A stretch of 18,114 nucleotides of DNA. Source: Thermoproteota archaeon (GTDB lineage Archaea; Korarchaeota; Korarchaeia; Korarchaeales; Korarchaeaceae). The position numbers and the translations under genes are program-made. The stretch spans positions 1-18,114 of the forward strand of contig WAOH01000019.1 in the NCBI GenBank assembly GCA_015521385.1, in the 5' to 3' direction. Position 1 is the first letter of the stretch; each line of letters begins with the position of its first letter. Shown here in pieces: positions 7,190-14,270 of the stretch. The notes beneath the pieces were generated by a model. That model was not told the DNA's origin. It was given only the letters and a program-made list of their open reading frames with translations, and did not search any database.

Positions 7190-8617
7190 CTACTGAGGTA
7201 CGCTGTACCTCTCCAATATTTCTTTTAGATCCAAGAACTCGACTTCTAGACCCCTTAAAGTCCTCAGGTACTTGGCAGCCTTGGTGGAATTCGTCGTCAC
7301 CTTTCTCACTCCCATCTCCTCCAAGGGGGAGACGACCATGCACGTATCGGCCCATACCTCCGCACCGAACTCATCGAGGAGGGTCTTCAGGCCCGATCTT
7401 TCGATCATCGAGAGTACGGCTCTGGATGTGTACAGCCAGAATCGGGTCGTAGCTCTTCTCCCACTGACCATTCGAGCGAGGGTCCTGAACTCTTGGAGGG
7501 AGAGGTGTGGACACCCCAAGACCACCAGATCTGTGCCCCCGTCGAACGTGCTCAGGTCCTCGTATACCCCCCTTAACTCCCTTCGGGTCACCTCCACCTC
7601 TCTATCGATTGGTCGAAGGGGATTCGGAGTCACTCCCGGGACGTGGAATATCTCGATGGAGCCCGATGCCGCACCAGCAGCCGATAGGGCCTTCATCTCC
7701 GGAATGGATCCCTCCACGAGGTACACGGGGACGGCATTAGGGTACTCCCTCCCCACGAGGAAGGCTAGGGCGTAGTAATCTGATAAACCCCTCATCTCAG
7801 GGGGTTTCACCCTGAAATCCGGTCTCCTATTGACCTCAAGATGCCTGCCGTAGAGGGAGGTGTACCCGGTCGCGGCTGAAACTACGGTCTTGGTTCCCCC
7901 TTCCCTGTTAGTCCTGGCCCCCAGCACGCTATTCGCATAGGCGACCGCGCTCGATTCCCCCCAAGATACGTGCTCGCCGAAGTGGGGCAGGTTTCCAGCT
8001 AGGTAGGGGGTGCACGTGAAGGATGGGACCGCCCCCATCTGCAGGAGAGACTCTACTATACTGAGCTGGCCCCTTGCGAAGCTCTCTGGAACTCCCATCT
8101 CCCTCCATCTGGTCAGATCCATTCCTAGGGGATTGGTGGTCGCTAGGACCCTGAATCTCACCCTATCCCTCATTTCCTCCAGCCATTCCTTTCCTGCATC
8201 GCCTATAGTTGCGTATGAGACCCCTGATATGTGGACCGAACCTACCCTAACGAACCCCTCGGCGCCTGAGATGGATGCCTCTTTCTCCAAGTACCTCCTG
8301 AACTCATCGGGTACCTCTGGGTCCTCAAGCCTGAGCTCCTTACCCCCCCTCAATTCTACTGGTATCCCGGCCAGTTCCGCGCTGATGGTTATGCTATCGG
8401 GCTCTTCCAAGATTATCTTGCGAGGGGCCGTCCCGTACTTCTTCAGGCTGAAGAAGACGTACGCGCCTACGGTGGATCCGATGGAATGGGGTATGTACAG
8501 GGTCTTCCCCGCTATGCTTTCCCCTCTCTGAGGGTGATCCGGCTGAATTATCTTACCCGTCCTCAGATCTATTCCATCGAGCCAAGAAATAGGGTGGGTG
8601 AGTCTCAGCTCGCTCAA
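7190..8617 (-). CDS. Aconitase X family dehydratase, small and large parts fused in one chain
   Basis: A 475-residue aconitase X protein. Residues about 8-90 match the swivel (small-subunit, DUF126) domain: DGIDLRTGKII, PQRGESIAGKTL, IGSTVGAYV with the active-site Ser near 48, and APRKIILEEPD. From about 115 it matches the large subunit (DUF521): VHISGVSYATIGDAG, NPLGMDLTRW, TCTPYLAGNLP, WGESSAVAYANSVLGARTNREGG. The three expected iron-sulfur cysteines are present: C202 (TCTPY), C369 (GCPH) and C426 (ADTC). Known members are archaeal phosphomevalonate dehydratase (two separate subunits) and hydroxyproline dehydratases (often single chain). Both ends at the fusion joint look shortened, giving 475 residues against roughly 520 for separate subunits. 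The ATG overlaps the stop of the M42 peptidase (ATGA), so the two are translated together, which fits amino acid breakdown better than isoprenoid synthesis; this is inference. Confidence 0.85.
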   Translation of the reverse strand: MSELRLTHPISWLDGIDLRTGKIIQPDHPQRGESIAGKTLYIPHSIGSTVGAYVFFSLKKYGTAPRKIILEEPDSITISAELAGIPVELRGGKELRLEDPEVPDEFRRYLEKEASISGAEGFVRVGSVHISGVSYATIGDAGKEWLEEMRDRVRFRVLATTNPLGMDLTRWREMGVPESFARGQLSIVESLLQMGAVPSFTCTPYLAGNLPHFGEHVSWGESSAVAYANSVLGARTNREGGTKTVVSAATGYTSLYGRHLEVNRRPDFRVKPPEMRGLSDYYALAFLVGREYPNAVPVYLVEGSIPEMKALSAAGAASGSIEIFHVPGVTPNPLRPIDREVEVTRRELRGVYEDLSTFDGGTDLVVLGCPHLSLQEFRTLARMVSGRRATTRFWLYTSRAVLSMIERSGLKTLLDEFGAEVWADTCMVVSPLEEMGVRKVTTNSTKAAKYLRTLRGLEVEFLDLKEILERYSVPQ

Positions 8618-9696
8618 ATTCCCGTGAACCTCCTCACGGTCTCCTCGTCCATCCTCTTAATCAGGGCTACCAAGAGCTTTATGGCGGCCTCTACATCGTC
8701 CGGGGACATGATCGAGCTGTGAGAGTGGATGTGCCTAGTGGGAACTCCTAGCACGATGGATGGGACCCCATACTTATGCAAGTGAACTCTCCCGGCGTCG
8801 GTACCTCCCCTCACGGCGGAGAGCTGGTAGGGTATGTTCTCCTCCTCCGCAACCTCTATCACGAACTCCTTCAAGCGGGAGTTCGGAATCATGCTCCTAT
8901 CCCAAGTCAGTATGGAGACCCCCTCACCCATCTTAGCCGGAGCCTCGCTCGGGGAGACGCCTGGCGAGTCACCGGCTATGTCCACATCGACCGCTATGAA
9001 GACATCCGGATCCACCACGTCCGCGGCGGTCTCAGCGCCCCTCAGACCGACTTCCTCCTGAACGGTCGCCACCGCGTAATAGGTGTTGGGATGCTGGACT
9101 CCGCCCTCTCTAAGCCTCTTGAGGACTTCCATTACTATGAATGCCCCGACCCTGTCGTCAAACGCCTTCCCTAACCATGCCTTTCCTCCTCTAAGCACCT
9201 CGAACGGAGCTAGGGGCGCCACGGGATCACCTATCCTTATCCCCATCTCCTTTATCTGATCCTTATTCTTGGCGCCGACATCTATGTAGAGGTCCTTCAT
9301 CTCTAAGGGCTTCTTCCTCTCCTCGGGGGTCATGAGGTGAGGGGGCTTGCTGGTTATCACGCCCACGTAGTCTCCCTTCTTAGTCCTTATGACCACCCTG
9401 TGGGCGGGTAGAGTGGTGGGCACCCAGCCTCCCAAGGGCTCGAACTTGAGGAACCCGTTATCCTCTATGGAAACTATTATGAAGCCGATCTCATCGCTGT
9501 GGCCTGCGGCCATTATCCGGGGCTTGTCACTCATTCCGGCCTTCCTCATTATGAGCGAGCCCAGTCTGTCGGTTAGCACCTCGTCCGCGAATGGTGAGTA
9601 CCTATCCTTGAGCATCCTGAGGGGTTCCATCTCGAATCCGGAGGGCCCAAAAGCCTCGGAAAATCTAGAGAAGAAGGAGATCGTTTCCTCATCCAT
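8614..9696 (-). CDS. M42 family metallo-aminopeptidase (TET/glutamyl aminopeptidase type)
   Basis: A 360-residue M42 peptidase, the family that builds large tetrahedral cytosolic complexes removing N-terminal residues from short peptides. Metal and catalytic residues can be read directly: H66 in AAGHSDEIG, D180 in GKAFDDRVG, E214/E215 in VQEEVGLRG (general base and metal ligand), D237 in AVDVD, and H324 in PTRHIHSHS. Length is normal. Which residue it prefers cannot be told from sequence. ATG 9696 has AGGT only four bases upstream, and a TATA-like block at about -26 suggests a leaderless or nearly leaderless message. It is the first gene of a two-gene minus-strand operon with aconitase X and is divergent from the SIS gene, 59 bases away. 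Confidence 0.93.
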   Translation of the reverse strand: MDEETISFFSRFSEAFGPSGFEMEPLRMLKDRYSPFADEVLTDRLGSLIMRKAGMSDKPRIMAAGHSDEIGFIIVSIEDNGFLKFEPLGGWVPTTLPAHRVVIRTKKGDYVGVITSKPPHLMTPEERKKPLEMKDLYIDVGAKNKDQIKEMGIRIGDPVAPLAPFEVLRGGKAWLGKAFDDRVGAFIVMEVLKRLREGGVQHPNTYYAVATVQEEVGLRGAETAADVVDPDVFIAVDVDIAGDSPGVSPSEAPAKMGEGVSILTWDRSMIPNSRLKEFVIEVAEEENIPYQLSAVRGGTDAGRVHLHKYGVPSIVLGVPTRHIHSHSSIMSPDDVEAAIKLLVALIKRMDEETVRRFTGI

Positions 9697-9716
9697 ACGA
9701 CCTAATTCCCCGAGCA

Positions 9717-9733
9717 GGTAAATAACTTTATCC
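9717..9733. promoter_or_regulatory. Overlapping divergent TATA-like elements
   Basis: The 59-base gap between the M42 peptidase and SIS genes contains one AT-rich block, TAAATAACTTTA at 9719-9730. On the plus strand CTTTATCC (9726-9733) is centred about 26 bases before ATG 9756; on the minus strand AGTTATTTACC (9717-9727) is centred about 26 bases before ATG 9696. Both distances match leaderless archaeal transcripts, and no good ribosome binding site precedes ATG 9756. Confidence 0.5.
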
Positions 9734-9755
9734 TTGGTCGTCGCAATTCACCGCG

Positions 9756-10778
9756 ATGGAGGGAAAAAGACCGGGTCAATACATGATCTCCGAGATTCTG
9801 GAGCAACCGGAGGCCATAAGACGTACGATAAATGAAGCCGAGAGCGAGGCGGTGGAGGCGGCTCATCAGCTGAAGGGGAGGTTCGTTTACGCAACCGGTA
9901 GCGGTTCGAGCTACCATGCGTCCTTAGTTCTGGGGAGGACGTTAATGAGAATTTCTGGCTCACGAGTAATCTCGATACAGGCCTCCGAATTGCCGGATTG
10001 GTTGCCCGGTGATCTATCGGATTCCGCGCTGGTCGCCTTCTCCCAGAGCGGGGAGAGCAAGGACGTGCTCACAGCCGTCAGGAGATTTAGGGAGATGAAT
10101 CCAGAAGCTCCCGTGGTAGGGATAACCAATACGCCCTCCAGCACTCTAGCCAAGCTCTCAAATCGCGTGATCCTGACTAGGGCCGGGGAGGAGAGGGCCG
10201 TAGCAGCGACGAAGAGCTATACCACCCAGCTAGTGGCCTCTTTCCTGCTTTCCATTAGCCTAGCTTCGCTCCATGGCAAGGAGGTGAGCCACCTCGCTGC
10301 CGAACTCGAGCACCTGCCTGAGAAGGTACGCCTCTCCGTGGATTTATCCAGAGCGCCAGCCCGTGATCTGGCACCGAAGATAGCGGAGAGGTCGGTGGGT
10401 TTCATCCTAGGTAAGGGCCCGAACTATCCGACGGCATTGGAAGCAGCCCTAAAGCTAAGGGAGACTTGCAATCTACACTACGTGGGGTACGCAGCGAGGG
10501 AGTTCCTTCACGGACCCATTCAGTTAGTGGATAGAGGGACTCCTGTGATATTTCTCAACTGGAAGGAGGTGAAGGAGGTGGTGCAGAAGGTATCTTCGTT
10601 TGGAGGAGAGCCCTTGCTAGTTGGCGAGGGTGGTGATTTCCCCTTACCTTCTACTGAGTACGAATTCTCGCCCGTGTTGATGGTAATACCGATGCAGCTC
10701 CTCTCCTATGAGGTATCCATTTTAAGGGGGCTGGATCCCGATAAGCCTGAGAAGCTCTCAAAGGTGGTGAGGGAATGA
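9756..10778 (+). CDS. Double SIS-domain sugar isomerase/deaminase, GlmS-like without glutaminase domain
   Basis: A 340-residue protein with two SIS domains (about 42-175 and 206-330) matching the C-terminal isomerase half of glucosamine-6-phosphate synthase. It has GSGSSYHA (48-55), SQSGES (96-101), TRAGEERAVAATKSYTTQ (141-158), KGPNYPTALEAALKLRE (220-236) and LHGPIQL (251-257). Residues corresponding to the GlmS catalytic set are kept: E236, H252 and K336 in the C-terminal DPDKPEKLSKVV tail. There is no glutamine amidotransferase domain, so it probably works on free ammonia or, more likely, in the deaminating direction, like the archaeal GlmD glucosamine-6-phosphate deaminase; AgaS-like or other amino-sugar specificity is possible. 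The stop overlaps the start of the HAD gene (ATGA). No chitinase or amino-sugar kinase lies nearby. Confidence 0.85.
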   Translation: MEGKRPGQYMISEILEQPEAIRRTINEAESEAVEAAHQLKGRFVYATGSGSSYHASLVLGRTLMRISGSRVISIQASELPDWLPGDLSDSALVAFSQSGESKDVLTAVRRFREMNPEAPVVGITNTPSSTLAKLSNRVILTRAGEERAVAATKSYTTQLVASFLLSISLASLHGKEVSHLAAELEHLPEKVRLSVDLSRAPARDLAPKIAERSVGFILGKGPNYPTALEAALKLRETCNLHYVGYAAREFLHGPIQLVDRGTPVIFLNWKEVKEVVQKVSSFGGEPLLVGEGGDFPLPSTEYEFSPVLMVIPMQLLSYEVSILRGLDPDKPEKLSKVVRE

Positions 10779-11428
10779 AGCTCCTTCTGCTCGAGATCGA
10801 CAACGTCCTTTATGACTCTAACTTGCTGAAGGGAATAGCTAGGGAGTGGGCCATCACAGCAATGAAGGAGGCTGGCCTTCCAGTAGACTTCGACACGGCT
10901 ATGGAGACCCTGATGGAGGTCGTAAGGGAGAAGGGCGAGGATTATCCGTTTCACTTCAACGAGATGATGACGAGGCTCGGATTGAAGGAGGACTACAGGG
11001 TGATCGCTGCAGGAGTTATAGCTTACCATGATGTGAAGAGGGCCTTTCTGAAACCTGTTCCGGGGATAATAGACGCTATACTAGCTGCCAGGGAGGCTGG
11101 ATTCAGGATCGGGGTGTTCTCCAAGGGTGACCCGGTGAAGGAGTGGGAGAAGGTCCTGAGACTCAACATACACCACCTCATACATGAGTCTTGGGTGGGG
11201 AGGAATTACACACTGGGAGATGTGTTCGCTGGGGATTTCGATCCTTCTGAGACGATATACGTCCTGAATTCGGAGGAGTCCCTTCAAGAGGCCGTGAATG
11301 CGCGTGTGAGGTTCATAGTGAGAATGACGGAGAACGGTGCCGAGGTGTTAGAGGAGGGAAGGTCCGAGGAGGTATATGAGATATGGAAAGTGGGAGTTGC
11401 TGTGAGAAACCTTTTAGGAAGGCTATAG
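10775..11428 (+). CDS. HAD-fold protein with degenerate active site
   Basis: A 217-residue protein with a HAD (haloacid dehalogenase) layout: a beta strand and motif I at the N-terminus, a helical cap (about 15-90), motif II GVFSKGD (113-119), the KEWEKVLRL segment (122-130) and a C-terminal Rossmann portion. Motif I reads LLLLEIDNVLYDS, so the nucleophilic Asp is Glu at position 7; only the second Asp (D9) remains. Motif IV, normally an acidic GDxxxD, reads YVLNSEESL (162-170). These losses predict little or no phosphatase activity. I know no named function. It overlaps the SIS gene by four bases and the PPAT gene by 46, so all three are likely one operon. It could be a structural or regulatory partner of the SIS enzyme, or bind a phosphorylated ligand. 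Confidence 0.7.
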   Translation: MKLLLLEIDNVLYDSNLLKGIAREWAITAMKEAGLPVDFDTAMETLMEVVREKGEDYPFHFNEMMTRLGLKEDYRVIAAGVIAYHDVKRAFLKPVPGIIDAILAAREAGFRIGVFSKGDPVKEWEKVLRLNIHHLIHESWVGRNYTLGDVFAGDFDPSETIYVLNSEESLQEAVNARVRFIVRMTENGAEVLEEGRSEEVYEIWKVGVAVRNLLGRL

Positions 11429-11871
11429 TCGGAGGAGCTTTTGATAGGCTCCATAAGGGACACAGAGCATTGTTAGATATAGCAATTAAGCTAGCTGATA
11501 GCTTGTTGGTTGGCTTAGCGGATGGACCACTACTAGCAGGTAAGGCCTTCAAAGAAAGGATAATGCCCTACGATGAGAGGAGAGAACTCCTAGCTAGCTA
11601 TCTGAGGGAGAAAAATATACCCTTTAGGATAGTCAAAATCGTTGAACCAATAGGCCCCGCCGGGACCGACGAGGAGGCAGATCTGATAGTCGTATCACCA
11701 GAGACATATGAAAGAGCCCTCATGATAAACGAGGAGAGGAGAAGAAACGGGTTAAGGGAACTATTCATAGTCGTAGTGCCGACCATTCTAGCGGAAGATG
11801 GTGCTCCTTTAAAATCTCATAGAATTAGAGCAGGAGAAATAGATTCAGAGGGCAGGCTCATCAGGGGTTAA
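11383..11871 (+). CDS. coaD: Phosphopantetheine adenylyltransferase, archaeal type
   Basis: A 162-residue nucleotidyltransferase that joins 4'-phosphopantetheine and ATP to dephospho-CoA in CoA synthesis. It has the archaeal/eukaryotic-type start KAIVGGAFDRLHKGHRALL (13-31) with the HxGH adenylylation motif at 24-27, VSPETY near 104, and the C-terminal SHRIRAGEID segment in place of the bacterial ISST region. ATG 11383 gives an N-terminal extension of about ten residues, but no other in-frame start exists before the conserved strand, and GGAGGT (11368-11373) is nine bases upstream. The gene thus overlaps the HAD gene by 46 bases. Its codons are AT-richer than those of its neighbours: five 60-base rows counted by hand (11461 and 11581-11820) give 136 of 300 G+C. 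The 2-oxoacid oxidoreductase downstream uses CoA. Confidence 0.92.
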   Translation: MESGSCCEKPFRKAIVGGAFDRLHKGHRALLDIAIKLADSLLVGLADGPLLAGKAFKERIMPYDERRELLASYLREKNIPFRIVKIVEPIGPAGTDEEADLIVVSPETYERALMINEERRRNGLRELFIVVVPTILAEDGAPLKSHRIRAGEIDSEGRLIRG

Positions 11872-11877
11872 ATGCGC

Positions 11878-11885
11878 TATATTTT
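11878..11885 (+). promoter_or_regulatory. TATA-like box for the kor operon
   Basis: TATATTTT lies seven bases after the coaD stop and about 31 bases before GTG 11913. This predicts a start of transcription near 11905 and a very short leader. The same T-rich stretch (11882-11886) might also end coaD transcripts. Confidence 0.5.
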
Positions 11886-11912
11886 TCTTCTACTCAATAG
11901 GGGCTACGGCCG

Positions 11913-13070
11913 GTGTTAGGCTTGTATGTTGAGCCTGGAACCCATCTAATGCAGGGTGATGAAGCTATAGTAGAGGGCGCACTAATTGCGGGATGCCGGT
12001 TTTTTGCCGGTTACCCGATTACGCCAGCCACAGAGATCGCTGAAAGGATGTCTAGGCGTATGCCCCAGGTCGGCGGAGTATTCATGCAGATGGAGGACGA
12101 GTTGGCATCGATAATGGCTATCATAGGTGCCTCTTGGGCGGGCAGGAAATCCATGACCGCGACCAGTGGACCGGGATACTCCCTGATGCAGGAAGGTCTC
12201 GGCTACGCTATAATTACGGAGACCCCCGTCGTCATAGTGGATGTTCAGAGGGGCGGGCCCTCCACTGGGCTCGTTACCCTACCCTCTCAGGGAGATGTGA
12301 TGCAGGCGAGGTGGGGGAGCCACGGCGATTATGCTACCATAGCCTTGGCCCCGTCTAGCGCTCAGGATATGTTTGATCTAGCCATCAAAGCCTTCAACCT
12401 AGCTGAGACCTACAGGAACCCGGTAATAATACTCGCTGATGAGGTGATAGCTCACGTAAGGGAGCCCGTCAAAGTCCCTCCGCATGAAGAAATAGAGATA
12501 GTTGAGAGAAGGAAACCCACTGTACCTCCGGAGGAATACATCCCCTACCTTCCTGATCGGGGTGAATGGGTAGCTCCCATGCCTGCATTCGGTGAGGGCT
12601 ACAACGTGCTGGTCGAAAGCGTCATGCACGATGAGTTCGGTCACAGGATAGGAACTGATCACGTGGCTGCTGAGAGGACGATAAAGAGGATCTATTACAA
12701 GATAGAGAAGAACGTCGAGAAGATCGCGATGTATGAGGAGAAGTACATGGATGATGCGGAGATTGCTGTGGTCGCATACGGTTCTACTGCCAGAACGGCT
12801 CTGAGAGCTGTGAGAGAAGCCAGAAACCAAGGAATAAAGGCTGGTTTGATAAGGCTGATCACTCTATGGCCATTCTATGATCGGCTGATAGAGGAGGCTG
12901 CCAATCAGGTGAGGGCCATAGTGGTGCCTGAGATGAACATGGGGAAGATCGTTAGAGAGGTGGACAGGGCTTCCAAGGGCCAGGCGAAAGTAATTTCAGT
13001 ACCGAAGGTCGGAGGAGTGCTCCATCATCCTGATGAGATTTTAGCCGCGATTAGAAGTGCTGTGAGGTGA
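11913..13070 (+). CDS. korA: 2-oxoacid:ferredoxin oxidoreductase alpha subunit (KorA-like)
   Basis: A 385-residue alpha chain of a 2-oxoacid:ferredoxin oxidoreductase, which oxidatively decarboxylates a 2-oxoacid to acyl-CoA and reduces ferredoxin. Motifs: LMQGDEAIVEGALIAGCRFFAGYPITP (12-38), TSGPGYSLMQE (84-94), VQRGGPSTG (111-119), QGDVMQARWGSHGD (126-139) and a C-terminal domain with NMGKIVREV (about 346). The separate delta and gamma genes and MTGGQ-like motif in KorB point to the 2-oxoglutarate type, but specificity among 2-oxoglutarate and branched or aromatic 2-oxoacids cannot be fixed here. GTG 11913 is preferred over ATG 11949, because the residues between (EPGTH) are of the kind seen before LMQGDEA in homologues. 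First gene of korA-B-D-C. Confidence 0.9.
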   Translation: MLGLYVEPGTHLMQGDEAIVEGALIAGCRFFAGYPITPATEIAERMSRRMPQVGGVFMQMEDELASIMAIIGASWAGRKSMTATSGPGYSLMQEGLGYAIITETPVVIVDVQRGGPSTGLVTLPSQGDVMQARWGSHGDYATIALAPSSAQDMFDLAIKAFNLAETYRNPVIILADEVIAHVREPVKVPPHEEIEIVERRKPTVPPEEYIPYLPDRGEWVAPMPAFGEGYNVLVESVMHDEFGHRIGTDHVAAERTIKRIYYKIEKNVEKIAMYEEKYMDDAEIAVVAYGSTARTALRAVREARNQGIKAGLIRLITLWPFYDRLIEEAANQVRAIVVPEMNMGKIVREVDRASKGQAKVISVPKVGGVLHHPDEILAAIRSAVR

Positions 13071-13074
13071 TGGC

Positions 13075-13926
13075 ATGATTCCTGAAGCGGAATTCGAGCA
13101 TGTTTTGGCCAAGAAGTATATGAGAACCGAGATCATGCCCCACGCCTTCTGCCCCGGCTGCGGGTTGGGCATCATCGAGAGGATGATCTTGATGGCTTTC
13201 GAAGAGTTGGGGCAGGAGGAGTGGGATAGAACCGTGTTCGTGTCGGGCATAGGGTGCTCCGGTTGGACTCCCCTCTACTTCAGGAGGGACGCGGCCCACA
13301 CCCTGCACGGCAGGGCGCTAGCTTTCGCTACGGCTTTGAAGGCGTCCAGGCCGGATCTGAATGTCGTGGTGGTAATGGGCGATGGGGACAGCATGGGAAT
13401 AGGAGGCAACCACCTCATACACGCGGCGAGGAGGAACATAGGCATCACCGCAATTATAGCGACGAACATGCTTTACTCCCTGACCGGTGGTCAGATGTCT
13501 CCAACCACTCCCGAGGGGGCTAGGACGAACACCACACCCTACGGTAACATAGAACCCAATTTCGACCTGATGGAACTTCTGAAAGCTGCCGGAGCCACGT
13601 ATCTAGCTAGATGGACGACTTACCACTTCATTCAGGCCAAGAACAGCATAAAGAAGGCGGTGAAGCATAAGGGTTTCGCCGCCATAGAGATAGTGTTCCA
13701 GTGCCCCACCTACGCAGGCAGGTACATACTGAACCGTCCCGACCCCAGGGACATGCTGCAGTGGTTCAAGGAGAACTCCATTCCCTTGGGAGTCGCCAAG
13801 AACAAGAGCCCCGAGGAGCTGAAGGGTAAGATCATAGTTGGAGAGTATCTGCACAGGACAGACAGGAAGGAGTACACTGAGAGGCTGAGGGAGCTCGAGG
13901 AGCGGGCCAAGGGTAAGGGGAGGTGA
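13075..13926 (+). CDS. korB: 2-oxoacid:ferredoxin oxidoreductase beta subunit (KorB-like)
   Basis: A 283-residue beta chain that binds thiamine pyrophosphate and one [4Fe-4S] cluster. Cluster cysteines are C26 and C29 (CPGCG), C61 (GIGCSG) and C210 (FQCPTY), the four positions expected for the family. The TPP-Mg site is GDGDSMGIGGN (102-112), followed by HLIHAARRN, and SLTGGQMSPTT (135-145) resembles the 2-oxoglutarate-type subgroup. HTLHGRALAFATALK (75-89) is also typical. Start ATG 13075 lies four bases after the KorA stop, with AGGTGA overlapping that stop as ribosome binding site. The KorB stop is embedded in the ribosome binding site of korD. Confidence 0.93.
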   Translation: MIPEAEFEHVLAKKYMRTEIMPHAFCPGCGLGIIERMILMAFEELGQEEWDRTVFVSGIGCSGWTPLYFRRDAAHTLHGRALAFATALKASRPDLNVVVVMGDGDSMGIGGNHLIHAARRNIGITAIIATNMLYSLTGGQMSPTTPEGARTNTTPYGNIEPNFDLMELLKAAGATYLARWTTYHFIQAKNSIKKAVKHKGFAAIEIVFQCPTYAGRYILNRPDPRDMLQWFKENSIPLGVAKNKSPEELKGKIIVGEYLHRTDRKEYTERLRELEERAKGKGR

Positions 13927-13931
13927 GTTCG

Positions 13932-14270
13932 ATGGCATCCCAAGTGAAAGTGCAGCAGATAGCTGTGAGCGATAAGCTCTGCAAGGGATGTTACCTCTGC
14001 ATATGGGCCTGCCCATGGGATGTACTAGAGATAAGTGAGGAAAGGAACTGGAGAGGAGTAAAGAAACCCTACGCTGCTAGGATAGACCAGTGCAGGGCCT
14101 GCAGACTTTGTGAGTGGTACTGCCCCGACTTCGCACTCCAAGTCATAGTGGATGAGAAAGAGAAGAGGGAACTTCTGGAAGTAGAGGAGAAGTACGAGAG
14201 GCCTTGGTTGGAGAGGGTTAGGAAGAGGGATGAGATCATTAAGGAGGGGGTGTGGTGGCTTGAGGATTGA
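13932..14270 (+). CDS. korD: 2-oxoacid:ferredoxin oxidoreductase ferredoxin-like delta subunit
   Basis: A 112-residue polyferredoxin-type subunit that passes electrons from KorB clusters to free ferredoxin. It has two complete [4Fe-4S] motifs: C17, C20, C23, C27 (CKGCYLCIWACP) and C54, C57, C60, C64 (CRACRLCEWYCP), and a charged C-terminal tail. A GTG at 13923 is in frame, but lies inside GGAGGTGA (13919-13926), a near-perfect ribosome binding site, whereas ATG 13932 follows it by five bases, so ATG is the start. The stop overlaps korC. Confidence 0.93.
   Translation: MASQVKVQQIAVSDKLCKGCYLCIWACPWDVLEISEERNWRGVKKPYAARIDQCRACRLCEWYCPDFALQVIVDEKEKRELLEVEEKYERPWLERVRKRDEIIKEGVWWLED

Noticed and set aside
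7272..7775. Plus-strand open frame of 167 codons inside the aconitase X gene, and similar long antisense frames in other genes.
   Set aside because: They are rich in Ser, Pro and Arg, match no family I know, and lie opposite well-conserved coding sequence; long antisense frames are expected in this GC-rich DNA.
13923..13931. GTG 13923 as korD start.
   Set aside because: It lies inside the GGAGGTGA ribosome binding site, which serves ATG 13932 at the proper distance.
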